Positions 42,816-51,360 are shown, numbered from the stretch's first letter. The stretch: DNA of 64,000 nt from Nannocystis bainbridge (GCF_028368995.1 NZ_JAQNDL010000001.1:2878001-2942000); one strand, 5' to 3'. Notes: generated from the letters alone by a model not told the origin. A program made the numbers and translations.

Positions 42816-43798
42816 GCCGCCGACCCAGAGGCGACGATCGCCGAACGCTTGCGCGTGGGTTTGCCTTCCGGACCGGGGAAGTCGTCGCCGAACACGCGGC
42901 GCAGGACGTCGCACGCCCCGTCGCGATCTGGGCTCCCCAGCGCGGTCGTCAGCGCTCGCTCGAGGCGCTCGAGCTCCTCACGGAAGATTTCCATCTGGCG
43001 CTCGGTCATGCGTTCGAACGGGTCATTGCCGGGAGCGACCGGGAGCTTCGCTTTCAGCCGCCGCTCGGGATACTCATGCATGGCCTTCACCATTGCCAGG
43101 AGCGCCGCCGCATCGTCGTAGTGAAACCGCATGTCGACGGGATCCTGGCGACGCTCGACGCGAAACCACTTCAGCGCTGCGGCCGTGAGCGCGATGCCCC
43201 TGGGCGCCGCCTCTCCTTCGCTGGAGAAGCGCTCGTCCTTCCAGCGCTTCAGGACACGTACCACCCGACGGAATTGCACCCTGTCTTGATCTTTGAAGCG
43301 CCCGTCGATGAAGGCGCCGAGCGCCTGCGGATCCGAGGGCTGCCAGATCCTCATGTCTGGCCGATCGCCGGGCTTGCCGCACGCGATGTGGAGGCGCTCG
43401 TGTGCGTCGCGGGCGTAGACCGCGAGGTCGACGTGATACAGTGGTTCGTCTCCGCGCCGGTAAAACACGGTGACGCACGGGCGGCGGAGCCGAACCGAGC
43501 TGCCGAGGTCTTCGAGACCCGCGAGCACTCGCTGCTTGAGGGCGACGGGGTCGGGCCATTCGTCGATCGTGGTGTTGAAACGTAGGGCGACGTCGATGTC
43601 GTAGTCGCCGCTCAGCGGGTGGACGCCCGTGCGCAGGTCGTAGCTGCCCTGATTGCAGGGGTCAAAGCTCGGGCCGTCGAGCCGCGCGCGGAGGTGCTCG
43701 AGGATGACATTACGTCGCTCGCGGAGGACGCCGGTACGGTCCCAGTCGAGCTTGATCGTCTCGTCGAAGGTCGCCAGGTATGGATTGATGTTGGTCAT
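42812..43798 (-). CDS. CBASS CD-NTase (cGAS/DncV-like nucleotidyltransferase)
   Basis: 328 aa. The nucleotidyltransferase signature is complete: CNQGSYDLRTGVHPLSGDYD with DYDIDVALRF (GS and DxD metal site) near 51-74, and the third Asp in LYHVDLAVYARD near 122. The helical OAS-C-like half follows. It makes a cyclic oligonucleotide when phage is sensed. The C-terminus is basic and ends in small residues (ASGSAA), suiting Cap2 conjugation through its end. The ATG at 43798 begins MTNINPYLATFDETIKLDWD. It is the first gene of the operon and overlaps cap2 by four bases; 190 bp separate it from the MITE. Confidence 0.9.
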   Translation of the reverse strand: MTNINPYLATFDETIKLDWDRTGVLRERRNVILEHLRARLDGPSFDPCNQGSYDLRTGVHPLSGDYDIDVALRFNTTIDEWPDPVALKQRVLAGLEDLGSSVRLRRPCVTVFYRRGDEPLYHVDLAVYARDAHERLHIACGKPGDRPDMRIWQPSDPQALGAFIDGRFKDQDRVQFRRVVRVLKRWKDERFSSEGEAAPRGIALTAAALKWFRVERRQDPVDMRFHYDDAAALLAMVKAMHEYPERRLKAKLPVAPGNDPFERMTERQMEIFREELERLERALTTALGSPDRDGACDVLRRVFGDDFPGPEGKPTRKRSAIVASGSAA

Positions 43799-43988
43799 AT
43801 GCCGTAGTGGGAACAGTTGTGTGTCAGTCGCGCCGCCGATCGATCACCGCGGGAAGCCCGCGTCGTCGCGGGCCAAGATGGGTCGAGCTGGCGGCTCGAC
43901 CGTAGTCCTGTCGCCGCGAAATTCGGCTCACGACCCTCCGGCCGGCCGACGAGCCCGTCGCCCCCTCGCTCGAGCATCTTGTTGCACT

Positions 43989-44130
43989 AGCAGGTTGCTG
44001 AAAAAGTCCTGGGCGGCCGAGATCGGCATGTCTCTTCGGACAGAACATGGTCAAATTCGGCCACGTGCGGCACTTATCGAAGACGACCGGGTGGCTTGAC
44101 GAGGCTTCGGCGCGTTTTTCAGCGACCTGC
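43989..44130. mobile_element. 142-bp MITE with 16-bp terminal inverted repeats
   Basis: Left end GCAGGTTGCTGAAAAA (43989-44004) and right end TTTTTCAGCGACCTGC (44115-44130) are inverted with one mismatch (T/C). The GCTGAAAAA-type end resembles ends of common transposase families, but no transposase is inside or nearby. One 14-bp repeat unit (44025-44038) plus a decayed one lie inside. It sits 190 bp upstream of the CD-NTase and next to an orphan coding fragment. No clear target duplication was found. Confidence 0.72.
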
Positions 44131-44338
44131 TCGAGATCTCAACCGAGCGCCGAGCAGAGGGTCGACAGGATGCCGGTGCCAACCTCACTATCCCGCTGAA
44201 GTTCTACAAGGAAAAGGGCTTGTGTCCCGGCTGTGCCGGTAAAGAGCCGGCCATCCCGCTCAACGAATGGGCCGGTTCGACGACGCTGAAGATCGCCAAT
44301 GGCGAGTCGACCACGGGCTCCGCGTCTCACACCGTTTC
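44131..44338 (+). pseudogene. Orphan coding fragment next to the MITE
   Basis: One plus-strand frame reads ANLTIPLKFYKEKGLCPGCA then KEPAIPLNEWAGSTTLKIAN and GESTTGSASHTVS, a sensible beta-rich sequence with less extreme GC and a CPGC pair, but no start codon, no signal and no end: it begins at the MITE edge and runs into the antisense tail of the next gene. It is most simply a leftover of a gene disrupted by the insertion. Family not recognised. Confidence 0.45.
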
Positions 44339-45104
44339 ATGCCAGCGGCGCAGTGTTCGGCGCGAAGTAGGCACGAGCATCGTCGATTGCCTGCGCGGCC
44401 TGAGCTGTGAGCGTCGGGAAGCGCTCGCGGTAGGCGGCAAGCGCCTCGGCCAGATGGCCCTGGCGGATCAGCGCGACGAGGTCGTCCGGCATGCGTGGGC
44501 GGTCACGGTCGCGGCCGTAGAGCGCGTCGTACTCGGCCGTGCGTTCGGCGATCTGTCGGGTCCGCGCGCGGCGGTCGTCTGGCGTGCGACGCTCGTGTTC
44601 GACGAGACGCTCGGCGATCTGACGCGCCAGTGAACCGTGGGCGGCGAACGACTCGCGCTTCGCCGGGCTCTGCAGCTCAGGCACGTAGTTGATGTGCTCG
44701 ATCAGCCGGCAGCTCAGCAGGACCGGCAGCTCGCGGCCGGACTTCGCCAGCTCGATCACGAGCTGCTGCCGACTGTCCGTGTCGTCGAGCTCGTAACCGG
44801 TGAAGCGGTCGAGCCGTGCGAGGGCGGCCGGATCTCCACGCAGCGCGTCATCGAGGAGTCGCTGGAGCGCGGGGAGATCGGCGGGCATTGGGGCTGCCTC
44901 GGCCTCGGCCCGCAGCCGCCGAGCCTGTAGCGCGGCGGCCTTCACCTGCACCGCCCTGGCGTCCGCGAGCTCCGGCAGCGCGGCGGCGGCGAGCACCAGC
45001 ACGTCGATCTGTCCGGGGTCGGGTCGGTCGCCCAGGACGTCATGCAGGGCGACGATCGCCGGCGCCGGGGCGGCGTCCCCTGCGGCGACTCGCCGCTCGA
45101 TCAC
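44337..45104 (-). CDS. Unknown helical protein
   Basis: 255 aa from GTG 45104, which overlaps the upstream stop (GTGA). The sequence is all helix with charged faces: VQVKAAALQARRLRAEAEAA, PALQRLLDDALRGDPAALAR, YDALYGRDRDRPRMPDDLV and LAEALAAYRERFPTLTAQAA. There is no signal peptide or membrane segment. The four-base coupling means it is made together with the upstream fusion protein, and a shared function is likely. No family recognised; the tail end overlaps the orphan fragment on the other strand. Confidence 0.65.
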   Translation of the reverse strand: MIERRVAAGDAAPAPAIVALHDVLGDRPDPGQIDVLVLAAAALPELADARAVQVKAAALQARRLRAEAEAAPMPADLPALQRLLDDALRGDPAALARLDRFTGYELDDTDSRQQLVIELAKSGRELPVLLSCRLIEHINYVPELQSPAKRESFAAHGSLARQIAERLVEHERRTPDDRRARTRQIAERTAEYDALYGRDRDRPRMPDDLVALIRQGHLAEALAAYRERFPTLTAQAAQAIDDARAYFAPNTAPLA

Positions 45105-46744
45105 CGGAATCGCAACCTGCCGATCCAGTGCAGTTGCGACCCCGCGGCGTTGACCGCCCGCCGCTGCGCCGCCACCAGCTCGCGGATCCACGCGGCAAGC
45201 CCGGCGAAGTCGCCGACATCGAGCAGCTCGCGCGTGCGTGTGGCGGTGCGTTTCGGGTCGGCGTCGGCCCAGATGTGAGTGAAGCTGCCGGTCGGGTGGC
45301 TGTACACCGCTCCGTGGGTCGCGTCGGCGAGCGCCTCCGTCCAACTATCGAATTCATCATATGTGTCGTCGCTCAGCCGGCCATTGGCGTGGATCACCGC
45401 GATGACCCGCTCCGCCCACTCGGGTTCGGGCAGTGGATCGTCGGCATCGAGCTCGGCCCACCACAGCGACATGCCACCGAAGGTGCCCGACCGGCGCCGG
45501 GCCTCCCACTTGAGCCACTGGGTCCGCTTGCGCAGGAAACGCTCGGGGGACTGCGTGCAGAGGATCGTGAAGCCGATCGACACGAGCGAAAATAACACGG
45601 TAGCGAGCTTCACGAAGACCCTGGTCCGTGCCGGCTCCGACCACGCGACGGCGCGGCTCAGCGGCGACGGCGCGGCCTGGCCCCAGCGCACGCCGATCTC
45701 GGCGGCCGCTGCCAGCTCGAAGCCGCCGAGCCGGAACACCGGCGCGCCTGAAGGAGCGATCAGTTGCACGACGGCGCCGTCGCTCGCGTGCACGCTCATC
45801 GCCGCCTCCACGCGCAGTCCGATGTCGACGCGCAGGTCGGGCGCGAGCGCAAGCGACAGCCCCGGCGTCAGCGACAGCGCGGCGCCCAGCAGCGGCGAGC
45901 CGCTCTGCAGGCGCGCCGCCTCGGTCCGCGCGCCGACCCACCACGGCTCGACGAGGAACGCCGCGCGCGTGCGCAGCTCGAAGCGCCCGCGCCGGAGGCT
46001 GTGACCGAGCGCGACGGACAGGCGCACGCGCCCGAGTCGCAGCCCATCCGCGCGCGCCCCGAGCCCGCGAGCCTCGAAGCCGACGAGCAAGCCGTTGCGG
46101 TGGCGCATCTCGACGCCGACGAAGCCACCGTTGCCGACCGACCCCGCGAGCGCGGCCGGTCGACCGACCCCGAAGGCCGTCACGAGCCCGACGGTCGGCC
46201 CGAGCTCGAACCGCGGCGATGCCGGCTCGCTTCGCTCCGCCACGGGACGCGCGACGACCGGCGGAGGAGGAGGCGGGCACACCTGCGGCGTGCTCGTCGG
46301 GGCCGGCGATTCCGCCGCCACGAGCTTCGGTTCGGGGGGCGGCTCCGGTTCGGCGGTGCCGTCGGCGATCGCCGCCAGCAGGTGCGAAAGCGAGGTCGCC
46401 GCGGCGCGCTCGGGCTCCGCGGCGGTCGCCGACAGGGTCCGCATGAACACCCGCCCGTCGCCGAGCCGCACCGAGATCCGCAGGCCCTCTTCGGCCGCGC
46501 GCTCGATGCGGGCGAGCGTGCAACCTGGCCCGCAGGACAGCTCGCCCTCGGTGTCGACGATCAGCCGCACCCCCGAGATGCGCAGTGCGATCGCCTCGTG
46601 CAGTGCGCCGGTGTCGAGCCCGGCGCCCGCACGCACGACGAGCTCCTCGGCGACCTCTCTCCTCGTCGACGCGCGCGCGTGCGTCCCCGCGAGCAAGCCC
46701 GCGAGGCACACGATCGAGGCATGTACAGCGAGGCGCACGCGCAC
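45101..46744 (-). CDS. Outer-membrane barrel protein fused in frame to a membrane-anchored C-terminal domain
   Basis: 547 aa from GTG 46744. Residues 1-25 are a signal; 30-130 hold a mixed domain (DTGALHEAIALRISGVRLIV, IERAAEEGLRISVRLGDGRV). A Pro-rich linker (QVCPPPPPPVVARPVAERSE) leads to a barrel of about 200 residues (GGFVGVEMRHRNGLLVGFEA, PWWVGARTEAARLQSGSPLL, FELAAAAEIGVRWG). Without a stop it then continues as VKLATVLFSLVSIGFTILCT, a membrane helix, and a soluble domain of 150 residues ending HWIGRLRFR. A barrel with a downstream membrane helix is topologically odd. A GTG at 45613 with CAGGG upstream could start the second part separately. Confidence 0.68.
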   Translation of the reverse strand: MRVRLAVHASIVCLAGLLAGTHARASTRREVAEELVVRAGAGLDTGALHEAIALRISGVRLIVDTEGELSCGPGCTLARIERAAEEGLRISVRLGDGRVFMRTLSATAAEPERAAATSLSHLLAAIADGTAEPEPPPEPKLVAAESPAPTSTPQVCPPPPPPVVARPVAERSEPASPRFELGPTVGLVTAFGVGRPAALAGSVGNGGFVGVEMRHRNGLLVGFEARGLGARADGLRLGRVRLSVALGHSLRRGRFELRTRAAFLVEPWWVGARTEAARLQSGSPLLGAALSLTPGLSLALAPDLRVDIGLRVEAAMSVHASDGAVVQLIAPSGAPVFRLGGFELAAAAEIGVRWGQAAPSPLSRAVAWSEPARTRVFVKLATVLFSLVSIGFTILCTQSPERFLRKRTQWLKWEARRRSGTFGGMSLWWAELDADDPLPEPEWAERVIAVIHANGRLSDDTYDEFDSWTEALADATHGAVYSHPTGSFTHIWADADPKRTATRTRELLDVGDFAGLAAWIRELVAAQRRAVNAAGSQLHWIGRLRFR

Positions 46745-46761
46745 CGTGCCTGTCCTTCCGG

Positions 46762-47277
46762 TCAGCCGCCCCAGGAGGTCCCGCCGGTCTCCGCGCCGGA
46801 GGAGGTCTCGCCGTAGGTCTCTTCGACGATGCCGGTGGTGGTCGACGGACCCTCGCCGTCGGTCTCCTCGTCGATGCCGGTGGTGCTCGTGGTCGTCATA
46901 CCCTGGCCGCCGCTCTCCTCGCCGATGAGGGTGGTGCCGGACTCCTCGCCGCTGGTGCCGGAGGTCGTCGTACCCTGGCCGCCGCTCTCCTCGCCGATGA
47001 GGGTGGTGCCGGACTCGTCGACGGTGGTGACGAGGGTGGTGGTGCCGGACTCCTCGCCGGTGCTGACGAGGGTGGTGGTGCCCTCCCACCCGCTGCCCGA
47101 GGTCGTGCTCGAGACATCCGGCTGTCCGCTGGTCCCCGAGCCGCCTTCGGAGTCGCTCTCGCTCACCGAATCGTCGTCGTCATCGCCGTCGGAGATGTGG
47201 ATGTTGATCACATCGCAAGCGACAAGACCGTGCGCTACTACCAGCGCCGCGAGGGCGCGAAAGAACGAATTCAACAT
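46762..47277 (-). CDS. Low-complexity lipoprotein with internal DNA repeats
   Basis: 171 aa. The signal MLNSFFRALAALVVAHGLVAC carries the lipobox LVAC with Cys21. The rest is an acidic and Thr/Ser/Gly-rich filament-like sequence: SDGDDDDDSVSESDSEGG, GTTTLVSTGEESGTTTLVTT and GTTLIGEESGGQG, the last present twice. In DNA the copies 46899-46944 and 46971-47016 are 46 bp of identical sequence 72 bp apart. It precedes the barrel-fusion gene by 17 bp in the ECF operon. Likely a flexible cell-surface lipoprotein spacer, not an enzyme. Confidence 0.78.
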   Translation of the reverse strand: MLNSFFRALAALVVAHGLVACDVINIHISDGDDDDDSVSESDSEGGSGTSGQPDVSSTTSGSGWEGTTTLVSTGEESGTTTLVTTVDESGTTLIGEESGGQGTTTSGTSGEESGTTLIGEESGGQGMTTTSTTGIDEETDGEGPSTTTGIVEETYGETSSGAETGGTSWGG

Positions 47278-47354
47278 TGCTGTCCTACTCCTGGCCGCGT
47301 TCTCGGCGGCTCGTCCTTGAGTACCGGACGCCGGCGTCGGCATTACAGGCGCCT

Positions 47355-48350
47355 TCAAAGTTCTTCGCCTCCGCGAGGGCCGCGAGCTTCGCCCGCGTGT
47401 GCGCCTTCGGGCCATGTCCCGAGGTACAGGTCCCAGCACGCGCTCGCCTCGCCCTTCGGCGCGCGACGGCACAGACCGACCCGCGCGTCCTCGGCGTAGA
47501 GCCCGCGCGGGAAGCGGTCGAGGTAGCGCTGCCACAGCCGCGTCAGCGCCCGCAGATCGTCGGCCTGGCGCGCCAGCACGAACAGGTCGCCGTAGGCCAG
47601 CTCGATCGTCGCCGCCGTTGCGTCGCTGCGGACGAGCGCCGACAGCAACGCGCGCGCCTCCTCCGTGTCGCCGCGCCGCCACGCCTCGCGCGCCGCTCGA
47701 TCGAGGGCGACCCACGCGGCCTCGTCCGTCGTGGTCTCGGTCGGCCGTGGCTCGACGCACCGACGCGGCGTCGCTTCGCGGCGTCGAGTTGGCTCTCCGG
47801 CCTCGACCGGGCGTTCATCGTCCGCGAGCGTCGCCGCCGCGGGCGCTTCGGCGGGCACCGGCGCCGCAACCTCGCCGTCCGTCTTGACGGGCATGTCCTT
47901 CGAGACATGTCTCGATGAACCAGGCGCCGGCCCGGCGGTCGGGCTGGTCGAGGTCGGCGAGGGCGCGACCAGCGGCGCAGCGATCGCCGTCGCCGAGCCC
48001 TCGGTCCTGCGGGCCTGCGTCGCCGCGCCCGCGAACGCGCCCACGAGCAGCAGGCCCGCCGCGGCCGCCATCAGCCAGCCGAACCGTCGCCGCGGCGTCG
48101 TCGCGGGCGCCGCGGTCCGGACGTCGTCGTTGGCGAGCGCAGGGGCCCGCCGTGGCCGCGGCAGCGCGACCACCGGGGCGAATCTCGCCGCCTCGGCGAC
48201 TGCCTCACGGGACAGGTTCGTCGGGTCGATCGCGTGCGCCCGGGCGATCATCGCCGCGAAGTCGCGCTTGCGGCCGCCGCGGTCCGCCTCCGCGCGCACC
48301 GCTTCACGCGCGTCGCCGACAAGCTCGTCGAGCGGATCTTCCAGGTGCAT
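47355..48350 (-). CDS. Anti-sigma-like membrane regulator with TPR-like C-terminus
   Basis: 331 aa. A basic cytoplasmic head of about 85 residues (FAAMIARAHAIDPTNLSREA) is followed by one membrane segment (GWLMAAAAGLLLVGAFAGAA, about 90-110). A Thr/Pro/Ala-rich linker then leads to TPR-like helices (AAREAWRRGDTEEARALLSA, LVRSDATAATIELAYGDLFV, LRALTRLWQRYLDRFPRGLY). A single-pass protein coupled to an ECF gene is the usual anti-sigma layout. Its ATG overlaps the sigma gene stop (TGATG). A repeat insertion (47891-47932) encodes VSKDMPVKTDGE, and another (47412-47439) lies near the C-terminus. Confidence 0.78.
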   Translation of the reverse strand: MHLEDPLDELVGDAREAVRAEADRGGRKRDFAAMIARAHAIDPTNLSREAVAEAARFAPVVALPRPRRAPALANDDVRTAAPATTPRRRFGWLMAAAAGLLLVGAFAGAATQARRTEGSATAIAAPLVAPSPTSTSPTAGPAPGSSRHVSKDMPVKTDGEVAAPVPAEAPAAATLADDERPVEAGEPTRRREATPRRCVEPRPTETTTDEAAWVALDRAAREAWRRGDTEEARALLSALVRSDATAATIELAYGDLFVLARQADDLRALTRLWQRYLDRFPRGLYAEDARVGLCRRAPKGEASACWDLYLGTWPEGAHAGEARGPRGGEEL

Positions 48351-48982
48351 CAGCCTGCCTCCTCCGTCTTCGCCGTCAACCATCCGCCGCGGGTCAACGC
48401 CTCGCGGACCTTCTCTCGCGCGCGGAACACCCGCACGGCCATGGTGTTCGCCGTCACTCCGGCGCGCGCGGCCGCCTCGACCATCGACAGCTCCTCGAGC
48501 TCGCGCAGCACGAACGCTTCGCGCATCGGCTCGCTCAGCTCGGTGAGCGCGGCGTACAGCGCCTGCTTGCGCGCCTGCTGCAGGTGCACGAGCGCCACGT
48601 CGGGTCCGACGCGCAGCGCCTCGATGTCCGCCAAACGCCGCTCGGCGCGTCTCTGCGTCTGGCGCTCGCGGATGAAGTTGCGCGCCACATTCAGCGCGAT
48701 GCCGAAGAGCCACGTCGAGAACGCCGCGCGCCCGTCGAAGCTCGGCAGCACTACCACCGCACGGGCGAAGGTCTCCTGCGTGAGATCCTCGGCCACCGAC
48801 GCCTCGCCGAGGTAGAAGCACAGCCGCTTGAAGATCCGCTCGTAGTGGCGGTGATACAGATCCGACCACGCGCGCATGTCGCCGCCGCGGACGAGCTCGA
48901 CGAGTTCGCCGACGCCCTCGCCGGCCGGCGCACGCGCGGCTTCCGGGACACGCGACGCAGGGGACAGGGAGCTCGCGGCCAT
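48350..48982 (-). CDS. ECF RNA polymerase sigma factor
   Basis: 210 aa from ATG 48982; a longer opening adds 20 poor residues. Region 2 carries MRAWSDLYHRHYERIFKRLC, SVAEDLTQETFARAVVVLPS and FSTWLFGIALNVARNFIRER near 35-105. Region 4 carries LTELSEPMREAFVLRELEEL and SMVEAAARAGVTANTMAVRV near 145-190. It directs RNA polymerase to promoters of a stress or envelope regulon, probably including this operon. It is the first gene of the anti-sigma, lipoprotein, barrel-fusion chain, and overlaps the anti-sigma gene by one base. Confidence 0.92.
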   Translation of the reverse strand: MAASSLSPASRVPEAARAPAGEGVGELVELVRGGDMRAWSDLYHRHYERIFKRLCFYLGEASVAEDLTQETFARAVVVLPSFDGRAAFSTWLFGIALNVARNFIRERQTQRRAERRLADIEALRVGPDVALVHLQQARKQALYAALTELSEPMREAFVLRELEELSMVEAAARAGVTANTMAVRVFRAREKVREALTRGGWLTAKTEEAG

Positions 48983-49165
48983 CGCGTCCCCTCCGTAACG
49001 CGAGACGGCCCGGTCATTACATCGAGAAGTTGCCAGCGGCATCTTCGCGTGCTCCCCGCGCCTGCGGGGCCGGCGCCTGCGCCGGCCGTCAAGTTCTGCC
49101 CGCGTCGCGGGGAAGCTGGAGCGACGAAACCGGGACGATGGATTGCAAGTCGTCGCGTCGCAATG

Positions 49166-49402
49166 TCAGCAACACCGACTGGGCCGAGGCGCTGACCATC
49201 CACGTCTCACCGCCCGGTCGCGCAAGTCGAGGACCACCACGCCCGGCGGAACGTCAGGGCGGGTCACGGCCAGCCAGGCTTCAACGTCGGCCAGGTCGCT
49301 GCCCTTGGGTGCACCCCGCTCTCGGAAGCCCTCGCGGGCCTCGATCGCTTCGGCGCGAGCGCGCGCTCGGTCGGGTGGCGATGAGCGCCCATCCCGACGC
49401 AT
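49166..49402 (-). CDS. Possible small protein in the gap upstream of the ECF gene
   Basis: 78 aa from ATG 49402. ARARAEAIEAREGFRERGAP then KGSDLADVEAWLAVTRPDVP has a mild resemblance to DUF2934-type small proteins (a helix, a G-P turn and a short helix), ending CC. The rest of 48983-49555 is without genes. Codon use is ordinary, but no ribosome site is clear. Could be a remnant or chance frame; low confidence. Confidence 0.25.
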   Translation of the reverse strand: MRRDGRSSPPDRARARAEAIEAREGFRERGAPKGSDLADVEAWLAVTRPDVPPGVVVLDLRDRAVRRGWSAPRPSRCC

Positions 49403-49555
49403 GTTCGCCGCAGCGTGAGCCGCGCGATGCAATGCAGCGAACGGTCCGAGATAGAGCGTCGCCCCGCAATTTCTTGGTCCGCGCCGGCGACTCCACGACC
49501 GAGCGACGCGACGATGGCCGACGGGCTGCCTCGCTTCGCCATAGAAGGCTTTTTT

Positions 49556-50236
49556 ATGCGTTCCAAGACTTACAAACTGACCCTTTCCTTCCTGCTGTTC
49601 TCCCTCGGCGCCTGCGACGAAAAAGGCGGGACGGAGAGCGACTCCGCCAGCGCCTCCGACTCGGACACCACGACCTCGACCGGCGGTGAGCAGCCGACGA
49701 GCGGCGCGACGACGGAGGACCCTACCGGCGGCGAGCCGAGCGAGACCGAGACCACGGGCGCGGCCGATCCCGACATCGCTGGCCTGTGCCAGGCGAGCTG
49801 CGAGCACGAGATCGAGTGCGGGGTGGATCTCGAATTATCGGAGTGCGTCGCCGAGTGCGCCGCGAACTTTGAAGACCTGACCGGCGATTGCATCGATACG
49901 TTGGCGAGCACGATCCTCTGCGTGAACGGCCTGAGCTGCCAGGATTCTCACGGCTCTCTCGAGGACACCCCTTGCCACGACCTGGCGGTGGCCACGGACA
50001 TCTGCTTCGGCGAGACGCCCGTCGACCCGGACTGCCTCGGGAGCATCGATTGGGAGGATCCAGGTTGCTCGGTGAACCTCGAGTGCCCCGACGCTCCGAC
50101 GCAGTCGTTCGTGTGCGACGCCGATGTCTGCAGGTGCCTCGTGGGTGACATGGAGGTCGGCCAGTGCGCGGCCGACAACGTCTGCATCGACGGCGACGTG
50201 ATCCTCAAGCAGGAGCAGTGCTGCCCGTTCGGGTGA
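49556..50236 (+). CDS. Cys-rich lipoprotein with acidic Thr/Ser linker
   Basis: 226 aa from ATG 49556. The signal MRSKTYKLTLSFLLFSLGAC has the lipobox SLGAC. A linker of Asp, Ser, Thr, Gly and Glu to about residue 75 is followed by a Cys-rich body with at least 15 Cys (GLCQASCEHEIECGVDLELS, ECVAECAANFEDLTGDCIDT, CVNGLSCQ, CDADVCRC). This is the Nannocystales style of cell-surface lipoprotein. It is isolated, 570 bp from the ECF gene and 246 bp from the next. Function unknown. Confidence 0.85.
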   Translation: MRSKTYKLTLSFLLFSLGACDEKGGTESDSASASDSDTTTSTGGEQPTSGATTEDPTGGEPSETETTGAADPDIAGLCQASCEHEIECGVDLELSECVAECAANFEDLTGDCIDTLASTILCVNGLSCQDSHGSLEDTPCHDLAVATDICFGETPVDPDCLGSIDWEDPGCSVNLECPDAPTQSFVCDADVCRCLVGDMEVGQCAADNVCIDGDVILKQEQCCPFG

Positions 50237-50482
50237 GGCGAATCCTCGGCACCGGCGATCCGGGGGGCTCGACTTCGATGGCGCGCTCGACGCCCATCAG
50301 TGTCACTGCTGCGAGGGCGATGCCGGGCGCCCGACCGGGAGGACACTAAGACGAGCAACACTGGGGTAGACTCGAGCGCACGAGGTGCCGCGCCCGCCGC
50401 CCGCATCACGCGCAAACGCTCCGTTCCTCGCCCCTCCTCTGTCCCGTTCACGCCGAGCCAGACCCTTCCACCGAGCGCTCTC

Positions 50483-51349
50483 ATGCCCTCCGATCGGCTG
50501 TCACGGCTCCGCGCCCACCTCGCCTGCGAAGGCTCTCGCAACATCGTGGAGCGGCAGGGCTGCTTTCATCAGATCCTTCGGCTCTTCAACGAATGGCGGG
50601 CCGGGCCCGACCGGGACGAGGCGTTCGCGGAGGCCCGGCGCGAGCTGCATCGGTGGTCCCATCTCTTTCGCGAAGCGCACGCATTGGCCGGCGAGAGCCT
50701 CGTCTACGACGAGGCAGCCAGGAGCGTGCGTGACACGCTCGGATTGGTTCGTTCGCTGCGGGTGCGGCGATACGACGACGACGACAGCGCGCCGCCGCTG
50801 TCGGCGATTCTGCGCAGCCCGCACGCACGCGAGCTCTCGATGCTCCACGTCAGCGGCACGCCGATCTCGTTCGAAGAGCTGGCGCGTGGACCGGGTGCCG
50901 CGCAGCTCGGCGCGCTCGTCCTCAACGGCGCGGTCGCGGGCGATGCACCGTGGGAAGCGCTCGAGCGCTGGCCTGGCCTCGCCACGCTGCAGTTCCTCCA
51001 GATCGCTGGCGCTTCGGCCGAGAGCTGTTCGTCGGAGCGTCTGTGGGCGCTGCTCGAGCACGCGCCGGTGTTCGCCAGCCTCCACGTTCAGCCGCTCGAC
51101 TTCGATCGCTTCATGGACGGCGTCGACGCTCATCCTGCGGTCGCGCATCGGCTGGAGCAGCTCTCGCTCCGGCAATGTCAGCTCCGGGACGACCATCTCC
51201 CGCGGCTGATCGCCGCGACCGCGCTCGATCGCCTCGCTACGCTCGACCTGCGCCAGAACAGCCAGATCACTTGCGCTGGCCTGGCCGCGCTGCGAAGGGC
51301 GGCTCATTTCAGGCGCGGGACGATCCTCATCGATCGCGACTGCCCCTGA
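50483..51349 (+). CDS. Leucine-rich-repeat-like protein
   Basis: 288 aa from ATG 50483, no signal. An N-terminal helical part (ILRLFNEWRAGPDRDEAFAE) resembles the small domain preceding LRRs in many myxobacterial TIGR02996 proteins. The C-terminal half has leucine-rich units (LVRSLRVRRYDDDDSAPPLS, ARELSMLHVSGTPIS, LATLDLRQNSQITCAGLAAL). The LRR fold suggests protein binding; partners unknown. The gene ends before a hairpin and converges with the peroxidase gene. An upstream start at 50300 adds low-complexity residues and was rejected. Confidence 0.7.
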   Translation: MPSDRLSRLRAHLACEGSRNIVERQGCFHQILRLFNEWRAGPDRDEAFAEARRELHRWSHLFREAHALAGESLVYDEAARSVRDTLGLVRSLRVRRYDDDDSAPPLSAILRSPHARELSMLHVSGTPISFEELARGPGAAQLGALVLNGAVAGDAPWEALERWPGLATLQFLQIAGASAESCSSERLWALLEHAPVFASLHVQPLDFDRFMDGVDAHPAVAHRLEQLSLRQCQLRDDHLPRLIAATALDRLATLDLRQNSQITCAGLAALRRAAHFRRGTILIDRDCP

Positions 51350-51360
51350 CGCCCCGTCGC

